From a virus: 38,710 nucleotides of DNA. The stretch spans positions 1-38,710 of the IMG/VR virus record IMGVR_UViG_3300032249_000960; one strand, given 5' to 3'. This document shows positions 7,109 through 13,070 of this stretch, one piece after another. A program made the position numbers and the translations under genes. The notes beneath the pieces are model-generated. The model searched no databases and had not been told where the DNA came from. It worked only from the letters and a program-made list of their open reading frames with translations. Each line of letters opens with the position of its first letter. The first letter of the stretch is position 1.

Positions 7109-7656
7109 GCAGCTTTGCTGCCAATGGCGCCATCTTCCGCCAGGACCCGAACGTGCTGCGCCAGCGCATGGGTGACCGCTTCGATCCGTCGAAGCAGTAC
7201 CCGGCCTACTCGGGGACGATCAATGTGCCGGCTGATCAGGCCTATGCGATCGCCGAGTACCTGATGAATGCGCAGCCGAATGAGCGCAACGAGATCCCGG
7301 TGAGCGTGTCTGGCTGGGACAAGTCCTCGAATACCCAGCCCTGGTACATGAGTGTCCAGCTCAAGCCAGACAGCCGGGTGCAGACTGCTGCGGCTCCGGC
7401 TGCTGCTGCGGCGCCTGCGCCGGCCGCCCAGGGCGCCCCAGGCGCGTGGGGCCCGCCCGGTGCTCCGGTCGCCCCAGCTGCTCTGGCCGCACCGGCTGGC
7501 TGGGGGCCTCCCGGCGCCCCGGCAGCCGCACCCGCTCCCGCTGCGGCCCCGGCAATGACCCCGCCACCGGTGAATCCACCCGGCTGGGGCCCGCCGCCCA
7601 GCGCTGCACCAGCACCTGCCGCTCAGCCTCCTGGTGGTTGGCAGCCTCCGTTCTGA
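7105..7656 (+). CDS. putative ssDNA-binding protein with Pro/Ala/Trp-rich tail
   Basis: 183 residues from ATG 7105, preceded by GAGGTGGA. Residues 1-90 are a strand-rich domain (GTINVPADQAYAIAEYLM, EIPVSVSGWDKSS, WYMSVQLKPDS). From residue 95 the chain is low complexity, almost only A, P and G, punctuated by AWGPPGAP (114-121), GWGPPGAP (132-139), GWGPPPSAAP (160-169) and a final GGWQPPF. A disordered tail ending in PPF recalls the tip of bacterial SSB (IPF), used to recruit partners, although the usual acidic residues are absent. Position in the recombination operon fits ssDNA binding. A terminator follows its stop. Alternative: a structural or coating protein of unknown role. Confidence 0.6.
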   Translation: MSSFAANGAIFRQDPNVLRQRMGDRFDPSKQYPAYSGTINVPADQAYAIAEYLMNAQPNERNEIPVSVSGWDKSSNTQPWYMSVQLKPDSRVQTAAAPAAAAAPAPAAQGAPGAWGPPGAPVAPAALAAPAGWGPPGAPAAAPAPAAAPAMTPPPVNPPGWGPPPSAAPAPAAQPPGGWQPPF

Positions 7657-7664
7657 TCAACAAT

Positions 7665-7690
7665 GGGGCCTTCGGGCCCCTCAATTTTTC
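7665..7690 (+). terminator. rho-independent terminator after recombination cassette
   Basis: GGGGCC (7665-7670), loop TTCG, GGCCCC (7675-7680), then TCAATTTTTC. A perfect 6-bp GC stem with the very stable TTCG tetraloop and five T residues. It would end or attenuate the recombination transcript just before the small-gene train; no strong promoter is seen between it and 7693. Confidence 0.75.
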
Positions 7691-7692
7691 CC

Positions 7693-8136
7693 ATGATTAC
7701 ATTTACAAGCGAATTTCTCAGCCGCTCAGTCGAAATCGATCAAATTCAATCGCTTAGCAAAGAAGAACTCGATGGCTTTCATGGCGAATTAAAAGCTGTT
7801 ATTGCTTCTATTGATGAAGCGCTATCGAAAGCCTCAGTAAAACAAGAAGCATCTGGCGTACCGTTTAGCTCGGCCTGGATGCATCGCATCACTACCAAGA
7901 AGCGCATTGCATTGAAGTTCGCCGCTGAAGTGAATTCAGCCAAGAATGGCGGATCAGCACGAGATCAGCTTAATCAGTACAACAAAATCTTTAAGGTAAA
8001 GTTTCGTGAAATTCTTAGCAAGGAATTTTCAGAGGAAGAACTTCGGGAGATTGAACTCGAAGCTGTTGACGCTGCTCGAAAGGAGTACGAGGCTTGGATC
8101 GCCAAGACCGGCCAGAAGCTCTGGTACGTCCCATGA
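7693..8136 (+). CDS. helical early protein, function unknown
   Basis: 147 residues from ATG 7693, the first start after the terminator; an in-frame ATG at 7663 would put the hairpin inside the gene and is less likely. Two helical parts are suggested: residues 20-80, where ELKAVIASIDEALS leads to SAWMHRITTKKRIALKF, a pattern met in small phage proteins, and residues 95-147, which are rich in E, K and R and end ARKEYEAWIAKTGQKLWYV. The first 350 bases are AT-richer than the neighbours, hinting at separate origin. Its end overlaps the next ATG. No function can be assigned. Confidence 0.6.
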   Translation: MITFTSEFLSRSVEIDQIQSLSKEELDGFHGELKAVIASIDEALSKASVKQEASGVPFSSAWMHRITTKKRIALKFAAEVNSAKNGGSARDQLNQYNKIFKVKFREILSKEFSEEELREIELEAVDAARKEYEAWIAKTGQKLWYVP

Positions 8137-8276
8137 ACCAAGAATCGATCGAGGCCGCCTTCAAGGAGTGGTGGAAGGATTCCTATGGTCGTCTGCCCGC
8201 GCCTCATGCAGTGATGACCCACGTCGCCTTTGGCGAACACCTGCTGCGACTGCTGGAGTTGATGCGCGAGGCCTAA
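8133..8276 (+). CDS. small conserved phage protein (IEAAFKEWW family)
   Basis: 47 residues from ATG 8133, overlapping the previous stop as ATGA. The sequence MNQESIEAAFKEWWKDSY, then HAVMTHVAFGEHLLRLLEL, matches a recurring type of short phage ORF with an aromatic helix and a final leucine-rich helix. A longer in-frame start at 8094 would overlap the upstream gene and is not used. Function unknown. Confidence 0.6.
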   Translation: MNQESIEAAFKEWWKDSYGRLPAPHAVMTHVAFGEHLLRLLELMREA

Positions 8277-8599
8277 TGCGAGGCAACCGGTTCTGGTATC
8301 ACATGTCGTGCGACCTGGCCCGGGCGCTGCGACAGGCGGCGCAAGCCAGTCCGACGCCAGCCTTTGAGTGGCTGCAGTTGCTGGACAGGTTCAATTCAAG
8401 CAACGACCACGTCGAGTTGCGCACGGCCTTGCGCAATGATGTATCCTTATTGCATCCGCTGCTTCGAGCAGGGGTGTTCTCCGTTGACCACGTCCTAAGC
8501 CTTGAATTTGATGATTTGTTACTGATGGACCAAATCGGTCCCACAAGGGCCCATAGGATCATCGAGCTTTGCGCTGCTTACAGCAATGGAGCTTCATGA
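8276..8599 (+). CDS. helix-hairpin-helix protein, RNAP alpha-CTD-like
   Basis: 107 residues from ATG 8276, which shares its A with the previous TAA. The C-terminal part (58-101), LLRAGVFSVDHVLSL followed by DDLLLMDQIGPTRAHRIIEL, follows the helix and helix-hairpin-helix spacing of the C-terminal domain of the RNA polymerase alpha subunit (LKRAGI-x-TV...DLL-x-I-x-N-x-G). That fold binds DNA minor groove and regulators. A related domain is coded at 12304. The N-terminal half has no recognised motif. Possible roles are DNA binding or interaction with host transcription; both are inference. Confidence 0.6.
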   Translation: MRGNRFWYHMSCDLARALRQAAQASPTPAFEWLQLLDRFNSSNDHVELRTALRNDVSLLHPLLRAGVFSVDHVLSLEFDDLLLMDQIGPTRAHRIIELCAAYSNGAS

Positions 8600-8675
8600 T
8601 TTAGCTGTTCGATTATTTGCTATTTGGGGTTTATTTGCGTTGATTATTCTTGTTCTATCTAAAATGTTGCCATGA
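8586..8675 (+). CDS. 29-residue membrane micropeptide
   Basis: MELHDLAVRLFAIWGLFALI and then ILVLSKMLP, one hydrophobic helix with a charged start. The ATG at 8586 lies inside the end of the previous gene, and the TGA overlaps the next ATG (ATGA at 8672), the same linkage used through the operon. It fills a gap that would otherwise be empty and is clearly AT-richer than its flanks. It could be a small membrane regulator or antiholin-like peptide; nothing more specific can be said. Confidence 0.5.
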   Translation: MELHDLAVRLFAIWGLFALIILVLSKMLP

Positions 8676-8845
8676 CTATTGAAGAAGTGAAGACTGCCAA
8701 GGCAGCCCTCGAGGTCGCAATTCAAAACGCTCTGGATCAGTTTCTGAAGACCACCGGCTGCAAGGTGAGCAGCCTTGATCTGCAAGCATGCAGCACCACG
8801 GCCGGCGTCTACCGCTACATCGTGGGCGTGGAGGTGCGGCTATGA
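8672..8845 (+). CDS. small early protein, function unknown
   Basis: 57 residues, ATGA-coupled at both ends. MTIEEVKTAKAALEVAIQNA forms a helix, followed by LDQFLKTTGCKVSSLDL and a YRYIVGVEVRL strand. The helix-strand arrangement and two cysteines are the only visible features. Not recognised. Confidence 0.6.
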   Translation: MTIEEVKTAKAALEVAIQNALDQFLKTTGCKVSSLDLQACSTTAGVYRYIVGVEVRL

Positions 8846-9027
8846 CCCCCGCTGAAGAAGCCACTGTCAAGGCATTGATCAAGCAGACCACATGTGACGC
8901 TATCGATGATGGCCTCCAGCTCGCTGTCACGATGATTCGCATGGCCGCAGGCCGGCACCCAGAAATGACGCTTGAACAGGTCGCTGACGCTATCGAAGCC
9001 ATTGTTGGCAAGCACTCCGATGACTGA
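8842..9027 (+). CDS. small helical early protein
   Basis: 61 residues from ATG 8842, overlapping the previous TGA. MTPAEEATVKALIKQTTCDA, then LQLAVTMIRMAAGRHPEMTL and EQVADAIEAIVGKHSDD: three amphipathic helices. The gene ends with the 8-base ATGACTGA that also starts the next gene. Not recognised. Confidence 0.6.
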   Translation: MTPAEEATVKALIKQTTCDAIDDGLQLAVTMIRMAAGRHPEMTLEQVADAIEAIVGKHSDD

Positions 9028-9601
9028 ACACAAAGCAAGGCCAGAGCCGTGGCAGGCGGACGCTGCACGATGGTTAGAGGCAATTCTTGAACTCCGCGAC
9101 AGGATTCAGCTGCTGGAAGATGCCGCCCAGAAACACATTGTTGAAACCAGTGCCAACATCTTGGCCCTTGCAAGCCGGGTCGAGACGCTGGAGTCCACGC
9201 AGCAGCAACCTGAGCCGATTAACGAGGGAGAGAACAACCGCCGGTTTCATGCGTGTATGGACTTGATCCGCAATGCCACGCCAGAACAGATCCGTACGGC
9301 CGCCGAGTTGTCCAAGCGCCCAGCCTCAAAGGTCTACGAGATCAATGAACCACTGCAGTTGACGCCTGAGCAGGCGCGACAGGTCAGGGATCTGCTTGCA
9401 CCCGACTCAAAGCCAGCTCCTAATTTCTCCCAAATTGGAAGTTCGCTGGTGGAACGGGTTCAGGGCGCCCAGATGGAGAGCGTCAAGGAGCGGAGCTCCA
9501 TGGCCCGCGCTGCGATCCGCGAGATCGCTGCCTGGTTGCGCGAGCAGCAAGACGGCGATCTGGTTGCGGCGACCGTGCTTGAGCGGGAGGCCGAGCGATG
9601 A
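9020..9601 (+). CDS. coiled-coil early protein, function unknown
   Basis: 193 residues from ATG 9020 (8-base overlap ATGACTGA with the previous gene). Residues 15-65 are heptad-like (WLEAILELRDRIQLLED, then ILALASRVETLEST) and should form a coiled coil. A middle segment (75-135) contains ATPEQIRTAAELSK and LTPEQARQVRDLL, and the C-terminus (165-193) is another charged helix, ARAAIREIAAWLREQ. It may oligomerise and act as a scaffold or adaptor; no enzymatic motif is present. Confidence 0.6.
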   Translation: MTEHKARPEPWQADAARWLEAILELRDRIQLLEDAAQKHIVETSANILALASRVETLESTQQQPEPINEGENNRRFHACMDLIRNATPEQIRTAAELSKRPASKVYEINEPLQLTPEQARQVRDLLAPDSKPAPNFSQIGSSLVERVQGAQMESVKERSSMARAAIREIAAWLREQQDGDLVAATVLEREAER

Positions 9602-9792
9602 CCCATCCCATCACTCCACTGCCAAAGCTGGCCTATGTCGTGCAGGGACTTAACTGGCCAGAAACTCTCGGTGATTTCACTCTTATGGGTCCAGTTAATA
9701 ACAAGGGAGCTTGGCGCTGGTACGAACGCCATCATAATGGCACCGTTGAGCGCATCAAAGTCGATCACCAATTGCGTCCTATTTATCAATGA
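9598..9792 (+). CDS. small early protein, function unknown
   Basis: 64 residues, ATGA-coupled at both ends. The sequence MTHPITPLPKLAYVVQGLNW, then GAWRWYERHHNGTVERIKVD, is rich in aromatic residues and predicted beta-strand, consistent with a small beta-barrel. Not recognised. Confidence 0.55.
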   Translation: MTHPITPLPKLAYVVQGLNWPETLGDFTLMGPVNNKGAWRWYERHHNGTVERIKVDHQLRPIYQ

Positions 9793-10022
9793 CAAGTCAA
9801 CACCCTATCGTCCCACCGCCGGAGCTGGTGCAGCAGTGGGTTGCCGAAATCTGGCATGAAGGCACACCCGTCCGCGTCTCACTCAGCGATGAGCACATCG
9901 CCACCCTTGCCGCCCAATGGGGCGCCGAGCAGGCGCTGGAGGCACTGTCTAGACGAAGCACGTTTGCATTGGATCGCGACCGTGACACCATCCGCCGCGC
10001 ACTGGAGGCGCTGCCCGAATGA
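9789..10022 (+). CDS. small phage protein (PPPELVQQW type)
   Basis: 77 residues, ATGA-coupled. It begins MTSQHPIVPPPELVQQWVAE and continues LSDEHIATLAAQWGAEQALE and RRALEALPE. Short proteins opening with a proline run and an ELVQQW helix occur repeatedly in small-gene arrays of cyanophage-like genomes, from memory. Mostly helical, with no catalytic motif. Function unknown. Confidence 0.6.
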   Translation: MTSQHPIVPPPELVQQWVAEIWHEGTPVRVSLSDEHIATLAAQWGAEQALEALSRRSTFALDRDRDTIRRALEALPE

Positions 10023-10198
10023 TCAGCATCGACTCTGACCAAGGCCGCATTGGTGAGTTCTGGTGGATCAACTCTGAACCATCAAGGAAGATCTACGGCG
10101 GCAACATCGTCCAAGGTTTGCGACAAACCTTCGCCCTGTGGGGCACCTGCGGTTATGGCCGCGACATCAAAGTCTGGCTGGAGCCAATCAATGACTGA
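10019..10198 (+). CDS. small early protein, function unknown
   Basis: 59 residues from ATG 10019, overlapping the previous TGA. MISIDSDQGRIGEFWWINSE, then YGGNIVQGLRQTFALWGTCG and DIKVWLEPIND. The strand-turn pattern with several Trp suggests a compact beta domain. Its last codons (AAT GAC TGA) are also the start of the next gene, an 8-base overlap. Not recognised. Confidence 0.55.
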   Translation: MISIDSDQGRIGEFWWINSEPSRKIYGGNIVQGLRQTFALWGTCGYGRDIKVWLEPIND

Positions 10199-10385
10199 CC
10201 TAGATTACAAAACCGAATACCTGCGGATCGCTCGCGAGGTGGGCAAGCAGTTTCCCGAGTGCGAAGCTACCACTCTTGACATGGTCAAGCTACTGATTCA
10301 CGAAAACAACACACTGCGAATGGCTCTCAAGATTCCAACCGCTCGCGATGTGAACTGGCGTCTTCACACTGATAGCCATGACTAA
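10191..10385 (+). CDS. small early protein, function unknown
   Basis: 64 residues from ATG 10191 in the ATGACTGA junction; it ends in the analogous ATGACTAA junction. MTDLDYKTEYLRIAREVGKQ then LDMVKLLIHENNTLRMALKI suggests two helices with a coiled-coil tendency. The 135 bases of open frame upstream belong to the previous gene. Not recognised. Confidence 0.55.
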   Translation: MTDLDYKTEYLRIAREVGKQFPECEATTLDMVKLLIHENNTLRMALKIPTARDVNWRLHTDSHD

Positions 10386-10704
10386 CCATCTCACCTCCCG
10401 CGCTCAGCGCCTGATCGAAAAGTTTGAGTACGGCGAAAGCGTCAGCGTCCGCCACGGCATTGCCAATGTGCTGCTGCACCTAGCCGCCGCCTGGGGCAAC
10501 TACAGCGATGGTGATGTGTTCTGGCACGGAGTCACAGTTGACACCCTTGAAGAGTTTGCCGCCGAACTTATCGCTCCCACCTTGCTTGACCAAGCTTTGG
10601 CCGGCGACAAGGAAGCCGCTCGGCAGTTCCTGCAGGAGGCGGGTTTTGTTGACGAGCACGGCCAGCTTAGACCGCCTTACCGACCCGAGGATCTCAATGA
10701 CTGA
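10378..10704 (+). CDS. small early protein, function unknown
   Basis: 108 residues, linked by 8-base overlaps on both sides (ATGACTAA, ATGACTGA). SRAQRLIEKFEYGESVSVRH and IANVLLHLAAAWGN are helical; the middle has TVDTLEEFAAELIAPTLLDQ, and the end is AARQFLQEAGFVDEHGQLRP. Acidic and soluble. Not recognised. Confidence 0.6.
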   Translation: MTNHLTSRAQRLIEKFEYGESVSVRHGIANVLLHLAAAWGNYSDGDVFWHGVTVDTLEEFAAELIAPTLLDQALAGDKEAARQFLQEAGFVDEHGQLRPPYRPEDLND

Positions 10705-10888
10705 CCATCCCGCCAACTGCATCATGTTCTGTTTTCCACCAACTAAAGAAATGTTGCGCCTCGACAAAGAAGGCTTCCACTATCGAGGCCAGTTCATTGC
10801 CGACGCCGGTGAAGCACATCGGTTGATGGTGGAGTTCCTAAAGCAGAACACCAGTCCCAAACTGCAACAGGAGACCGACCGTGACTGA
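10697..10888 (+). CDS. small early protein, function unknown
   Basis: 63 residues from ATG 10697 (ATGACTGA junction). MTDHPANCIMFCFPPTKEML then LDKEGFHYRGQFIADAGEAH and RLMVEFLKQN. The EGFHYRG segment preceding a helix is reminiscent of short phage ORFs in which a strand pair is followed by a helix. It ends in a GTGACTGA junction with the next gene. Function unknown. Confidence 0.55.
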   Translation: MTDHPANCIMFCFPPTKEMLRLDKEGFHYRGQFIADAGEAHRLMVEFLKQNTSPKLQQETDRD

Positions 10889-11120
10889 CCTTTCCCCCGC
10901 CGCGCTGGCTGTGATGATCGCAGGCACGATGGGCAACCCCAACGTGATTAACGACCCCGTCTACCGGCAGTGCATTGCCGCCGCCCTGCGAGCTGCTACG
11001 GATCAGGTGGCGCCCGATGACGCTGTTGAGCCGCGCAACTACCTGCCGGTAGCACTGGAGTGCCAGCGTATCCGCGCCGAACTCCTCGCCATCGCCACCG
11101 AGCTGGAGGGTGCGCAATGA
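10881..11120 (+). CDS. small early protein, function unknown
   Basis: 79 residues from a GTG in the GTGACTGA junction. LSPAALAVMIAGTMGN is followed by PVYRQCIAAALRAATDQVAP and a C-terminal helix RIRAELLAIATELEGAQ. Mostly helical and alanine-rich. It ends with a 4-base overlap with the next ATG. Not recognised. Confidence 0.55.
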   Translation: MTDLSPAALAVMIAGTMGNPNVINDPVYRQCIAAALRAATDQVAPDDAVEPRNYLPVALECQRIRAELLAIATELEGAQ

Positions 11121-11407
11121 CTGACTTCCGTGCGCTGTCCATCGAGCTGCTTGATTGCCTCGAGAAGGCTGACTGGCCGCCTCGTTATCAGGTGGTGTTC
11201 CAGCAATGGGTCGACATCGCCAACGCAGCGCTTGCCGAGCCATCCCCGGCCAGCAAGGCAATCCTGGAGGCGTTCCATGAAGAGCAAAGCACCAGCAAGG
11301 CGCTTGCCGGTGCGCTCACCGCTCTGGCGGTCCGCATCAAGGGTGCCGACGGCATCCGCCAAGACATCTTCGACATCATTAACGAATTGAACAATGACCC
11401 CAACTGA
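11117..11407 (+). CDS. small early protein, function unknown
   Basis: 96 residues from ATG 11117, ATGA-coupled to the previous stop. MTDFRALSIELLDCLEKADW, FQQWVDIANAALAEPSPASK, ALAGALTALAVRIKGADGIR. All helical; the ELLDCLE...WVDIANAAL stretch matches its neighbours in style and may be distantly related to the gene at 10881. It overlaps the next gene by 14 bases. Confidence 0.55.
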   Translation: MTDFRALSIELLDCLEKADWPPRYQVVFQQWVDIANAALAEPSPASKAILEAFHEEQSTSKALAGALTALAVRIKGADGIRQDIFDIINELNNDPN

Positions 11408-11600
11408 GATCATGTCCGAGGTGGCAAAAGGAATCACGTTCAAGCATCGTCTTTTCTTTGCCTTTCTTGGCCTTCTTGTTCTATTTTTTCCAGGCTTCGT
11501 TTTCACGATTGTGATGCGCGGGATTGCGCAAGCAGTCAAAAAGCTCGCCAAGGACGACGCCGAATTCGTTGCATTCTTCTCTGCCTTTTGCGAATCATGA
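11394..11600 (+). CDS. small membrane protein, function unknown
   Basis: 68 residues from ATG 11394. A hydrophobic stretch at about residues 20-41 (FFAFLGLLVLFFPGFVFTIV) forms one membrane span or a hairpin broken by PG, followed by a basic amphipathic helix AQAVKKLAKDDAEF. Hydrophobic content and a basic flank are compatible with a holin-like or membrane-modifying role, but it is in the early cluster, far from the endolysin. AT-richer than neighbours. Confidence 0.55.
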   Translation: MTPTEIMSEVAKGITFKHRLFFAFLGLLVLFFPGFVFTIVMRGIAQAVKKLAKDDAEFVAFFSAFCES

Positions 11601-11812
11601 GCAAACAGCTTTTTGTTGTATCCGTTACATACGAGGCCTACGTTTGGGCTGACAGCGAGGATATTGCGGAAGATTTTGTTGATGAAATCGTCTCCATCGA
11701 AAAGCCCGATGTCGCGGCAATGCCAGTCAAAGGAAACCCGCTCGGTTGGTCCAAGGACTGCCTTGTTTATTCCGATACCGGCGAAGACATCATGCTGGGA
11801 TCGATCGCTTGA
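11597..11812 (+). CDS. small protein with VWADSEDIA motif
   Basis: 71 residues from ATG 11597, overlapping the previous TGA; an in-frame TTG at 11588 is less likely. MSKQLFVVSVTYEAYVWADS, EDIAEDFVDEIVSIEKPDVA, then GNPLGWSKDCLVYSD. A first strand, the YVWADS turn and a helix match the pattern in the products at 3341 and 12156. The acidic composition is typical of small phage regulators or DNA mimics, but no function can be assigned. Confidence 0.6.
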   Translation: MSKQLFVVSVTYEAYVWADSEDIAEDFVDEIVSIEKPDVAAMPVKGNPLGWSKDCLVYSDTGEDIMLGSIA

Positions 11813-11815
11813 TCT

Positions 11816-12166
11816 ATGAGCTTTCCATGTCGCTTCTGCGGTTGCCAGACCCGTGTCGTCAGCACGGAGCAACGCGCCGAAGGTGCCCACCGCTGGCTTC
11901 GGTGTCTGCACTGCAATCAGATCACCAGAACACTCGAGGAATACTTCCCCAGGAAGCCGGGCGCCAAGCGCGGCTCTAGGCGGCCTGGAACTGGCCCCAA
12001 GGGGTCACAGAATGCCAGCGCCGTGCTCACCGAGGACAACGTGCGCCTGATGCGCCAATTGCATCGCGATGGCGCATCGGTGAAGGAAATCGCTCAGCGA
12101 TTTGGTATGAACCGCGATCACACCAGCAGAATTCTTAACAGAAAACAATGGAAACATGTGCTCTAA
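11816..12166 (+). CDS. zinc-ribbon plus helix-turn-helix DNA-binding protein
   Basis: 116 residues. An N-terminal ribbon CRFCGCQT (C5, C8) ... RCLHCNQI (C30, C33) is followed by a basic, Gly/Arg-rich linker (GAKRGSRRPGTGPKGS) and a C-terminal helix-turn-helix, LTEDNVRLMRQLHRDG then VKEIAQRFGMNRDHTSRILN, ending RKQWKHVL. This HTH form (AxLTE...IAxxFGxxxxxxSxIxxxxxWxH) is the one commonly appended to HNH homing nucleases, but no HNH domain is present. It is the best candidate in the window for a site-specific DNA-binding regulator. It could alternatively be a degenerate homing-nuclease derivative. Confidence 0.65.
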   Translation: MSFPCRFCGCQTRVVSTEQRAEGAHRWLRCLHCNQITRTLEEYFPRKPGAKRGSRRPGTGPKGSQNASAVLTEDNVRLMRQLHRDGASVKEIAQRFGMNRDHTSRILNRKQWKHVL

Positions 12167-12497
12167 AACACATTGCCCACTCATCCAGCCGTGGCATCCT
12201 GTGCGCGGCCACGCAGCTCATCTCATGCAGCCCTTCTATTTTGCTATTCCTTCAACATCTGTAATAGATTTTGTTTATGCAGAATCGCCCTTGAAAGCCC
12301 GTAATGCAGCCGAGTCAGAGTATCCAAACCAATCCTTGGTCGGATTTTCGACTGTTGCCAGAGACGCGGCAGCATATCTCGCAAAGGACACAAAACGCGC
12401 TGAAGCGTGGCGGATACGACACCGCGCAACAAATCATGCTGGCCAGCGGCAGCGATCTGATGAAGATTCGCAACTTCGGTCCACTGGCGCTGACTGA
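12156..12497 (+). CDS. possible small protein with VYAES motif
   Basis: 113 codons from ATG 12156, overlapping the end of the previous gene; ATG 12225 is an alternative start. Residues 24-62 (MQPFYFAIPSTSVIDFVYAE, then SPLKARNAAESEYPNQSLVG) look like real protein and match the strand/[VY][WY]A-x-S/helix style of the genes at 3341 and 11597. The rest overlaps, in another frame, the well-supported HhH gene at 12304 and reads like shadow sequence. Either the true product is short and the overlap is tolerated, or the stop has drifted. Low confidence in the 3' half. Confidence 0.4.
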   Translation: MCSKTHCPLIQPWHPVRGHAAHLMQPFYFAIPSTSVIDFVYAESPLKARNAAESEYPNQSLVGFSTVARDAAAYLAKDTKRAEAWRIRHRATNHAGQRQRSDEDSQLRSTGAD

Positions 12498-12705
12498 GGT
12501 GGCAAACTGGCGCGAGGCGCTGATGCAACAGGACGATCTCCTGTTTCAGCAGTGCTTGAAGGCAGTGATTACTGCCATGGATCAGACGGAGTCGATCACG
12601 TCTGAGAAGCGGGCTCGCGCAGCGATGAGAGCCATTTGGCAACTCATTGCAGACGGTCCATTCACGGCATGTCGTATTCGACAATTACTCATTTCAAATA
12701 GCTGA
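12304..12705 (+). CDS. RNAP alpha-CTD-like helix-hairpin-helix protein
   Basis: 133 residues from ATG 12304. Residues 24-70 read HISQRTQNALKRGGYDTAQQ, then SDLMKIRNFGPLALTEVANW, a close match to the alpha-CTD consensus S-x-R-x-x-N-x-LK-x-x-G...DL-x-K-x-x-N-x-G-x-x-SL-x-E. The C-terminal half is helical (DDLLFQQCLKAVITAMDQTE and RAAMRAIWQLIADG). It may bind DNA like alpha-CTD or compete with it at host promoters. The gene at 8276 has a similar domain. Its 5' part overlaps the frame from 12156. Confidence 0.65.
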   Translation: MQPSQSIQTNPWSDFRLLPETRQHISQRTQNALKRGGYDTAQQIMLASGSDLMKIRNFGPLALTEVANWREALMQQDDLLFQQCLKAVITAMDQTESITSEKRARAAMRAIWQLIADGPFTACRIRQLLISNS

Positions 12706-12709
12706 ATTT

Positions 12710-12952
12710 ATGTCTTTCATTTGGCAAGAACATACAGAAGAGAATCAGCCGCTATTCGGCGATGGCATTTCTCGACCGAAGCCGACCGACATCACCAAGC
12801 CCTTTAAGGTGATCGTCCGCGTGCCCGGTGCGCTCCCGATGACCTGGACAACGCCGGCTCCGAACCCTGACGCAGCAATCTCCTATGCAAAAGCACGATG
12901 GCCCCATGCCCGAATTTCCCTGCCATCCAAAGACCGAGCAACTGAAAGCTGA
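12710..12952 (+). CDS. small early protein, function unknown
   Basis: 80 residues from ATG 12710, four bases after the previous stop. MSFIWQEHTEENQPLFGDGI and a second part, FKVIVRVPGALPMTWTTPAP, NPDAAISYAKARWPHARISL. The strand, strand, helix (AISYAKARWP) and last strand resemble the layout of the other small strand/helix proteins here. Not recognised. Confidence 0.55.
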   Translation: MSFIWQEHTEENQPLFGDGISRPKPTDITKPFKVIVRVPGALPMTWTTPAPNPDAAISYAKARWPHARISLPSKDRATES

Positions 12953-13070
12953 TTTCCTGGAATATCTCTATCAACAATCTGGTCGCACAAACATGCTTTA
13001 TACCGGACTTTGGCAAGAATTTTGCCTGCAATGCGGCCTCGAGGCAAAGCAAGCATGGTCTGAACAATGA
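12885..13070 (+). CDS. small phage protein (GLWQEF type)
   Basis: 61 residues from ATG 12885; the ATG at 12906 is an equally possible start. It contains PEFPCHPKTEQLKADFLEYL, YQQSGRTNMLYTGLWQEFCL and QCGLEAKQAW. The pattern of a helix, GR-x-N, then YTGLWQEF occurs in short phage ORFs of unknown role. It overlaps the previous gene by 68 bases and the next ATG by four (ATGA). Confidence 0.55.
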   Translation: MQKHDGPMPEFPCHPKTEQLKADFLEYLYQQSGRTNMLYTGLWQEFCLQCGLEAKQAWSEQ

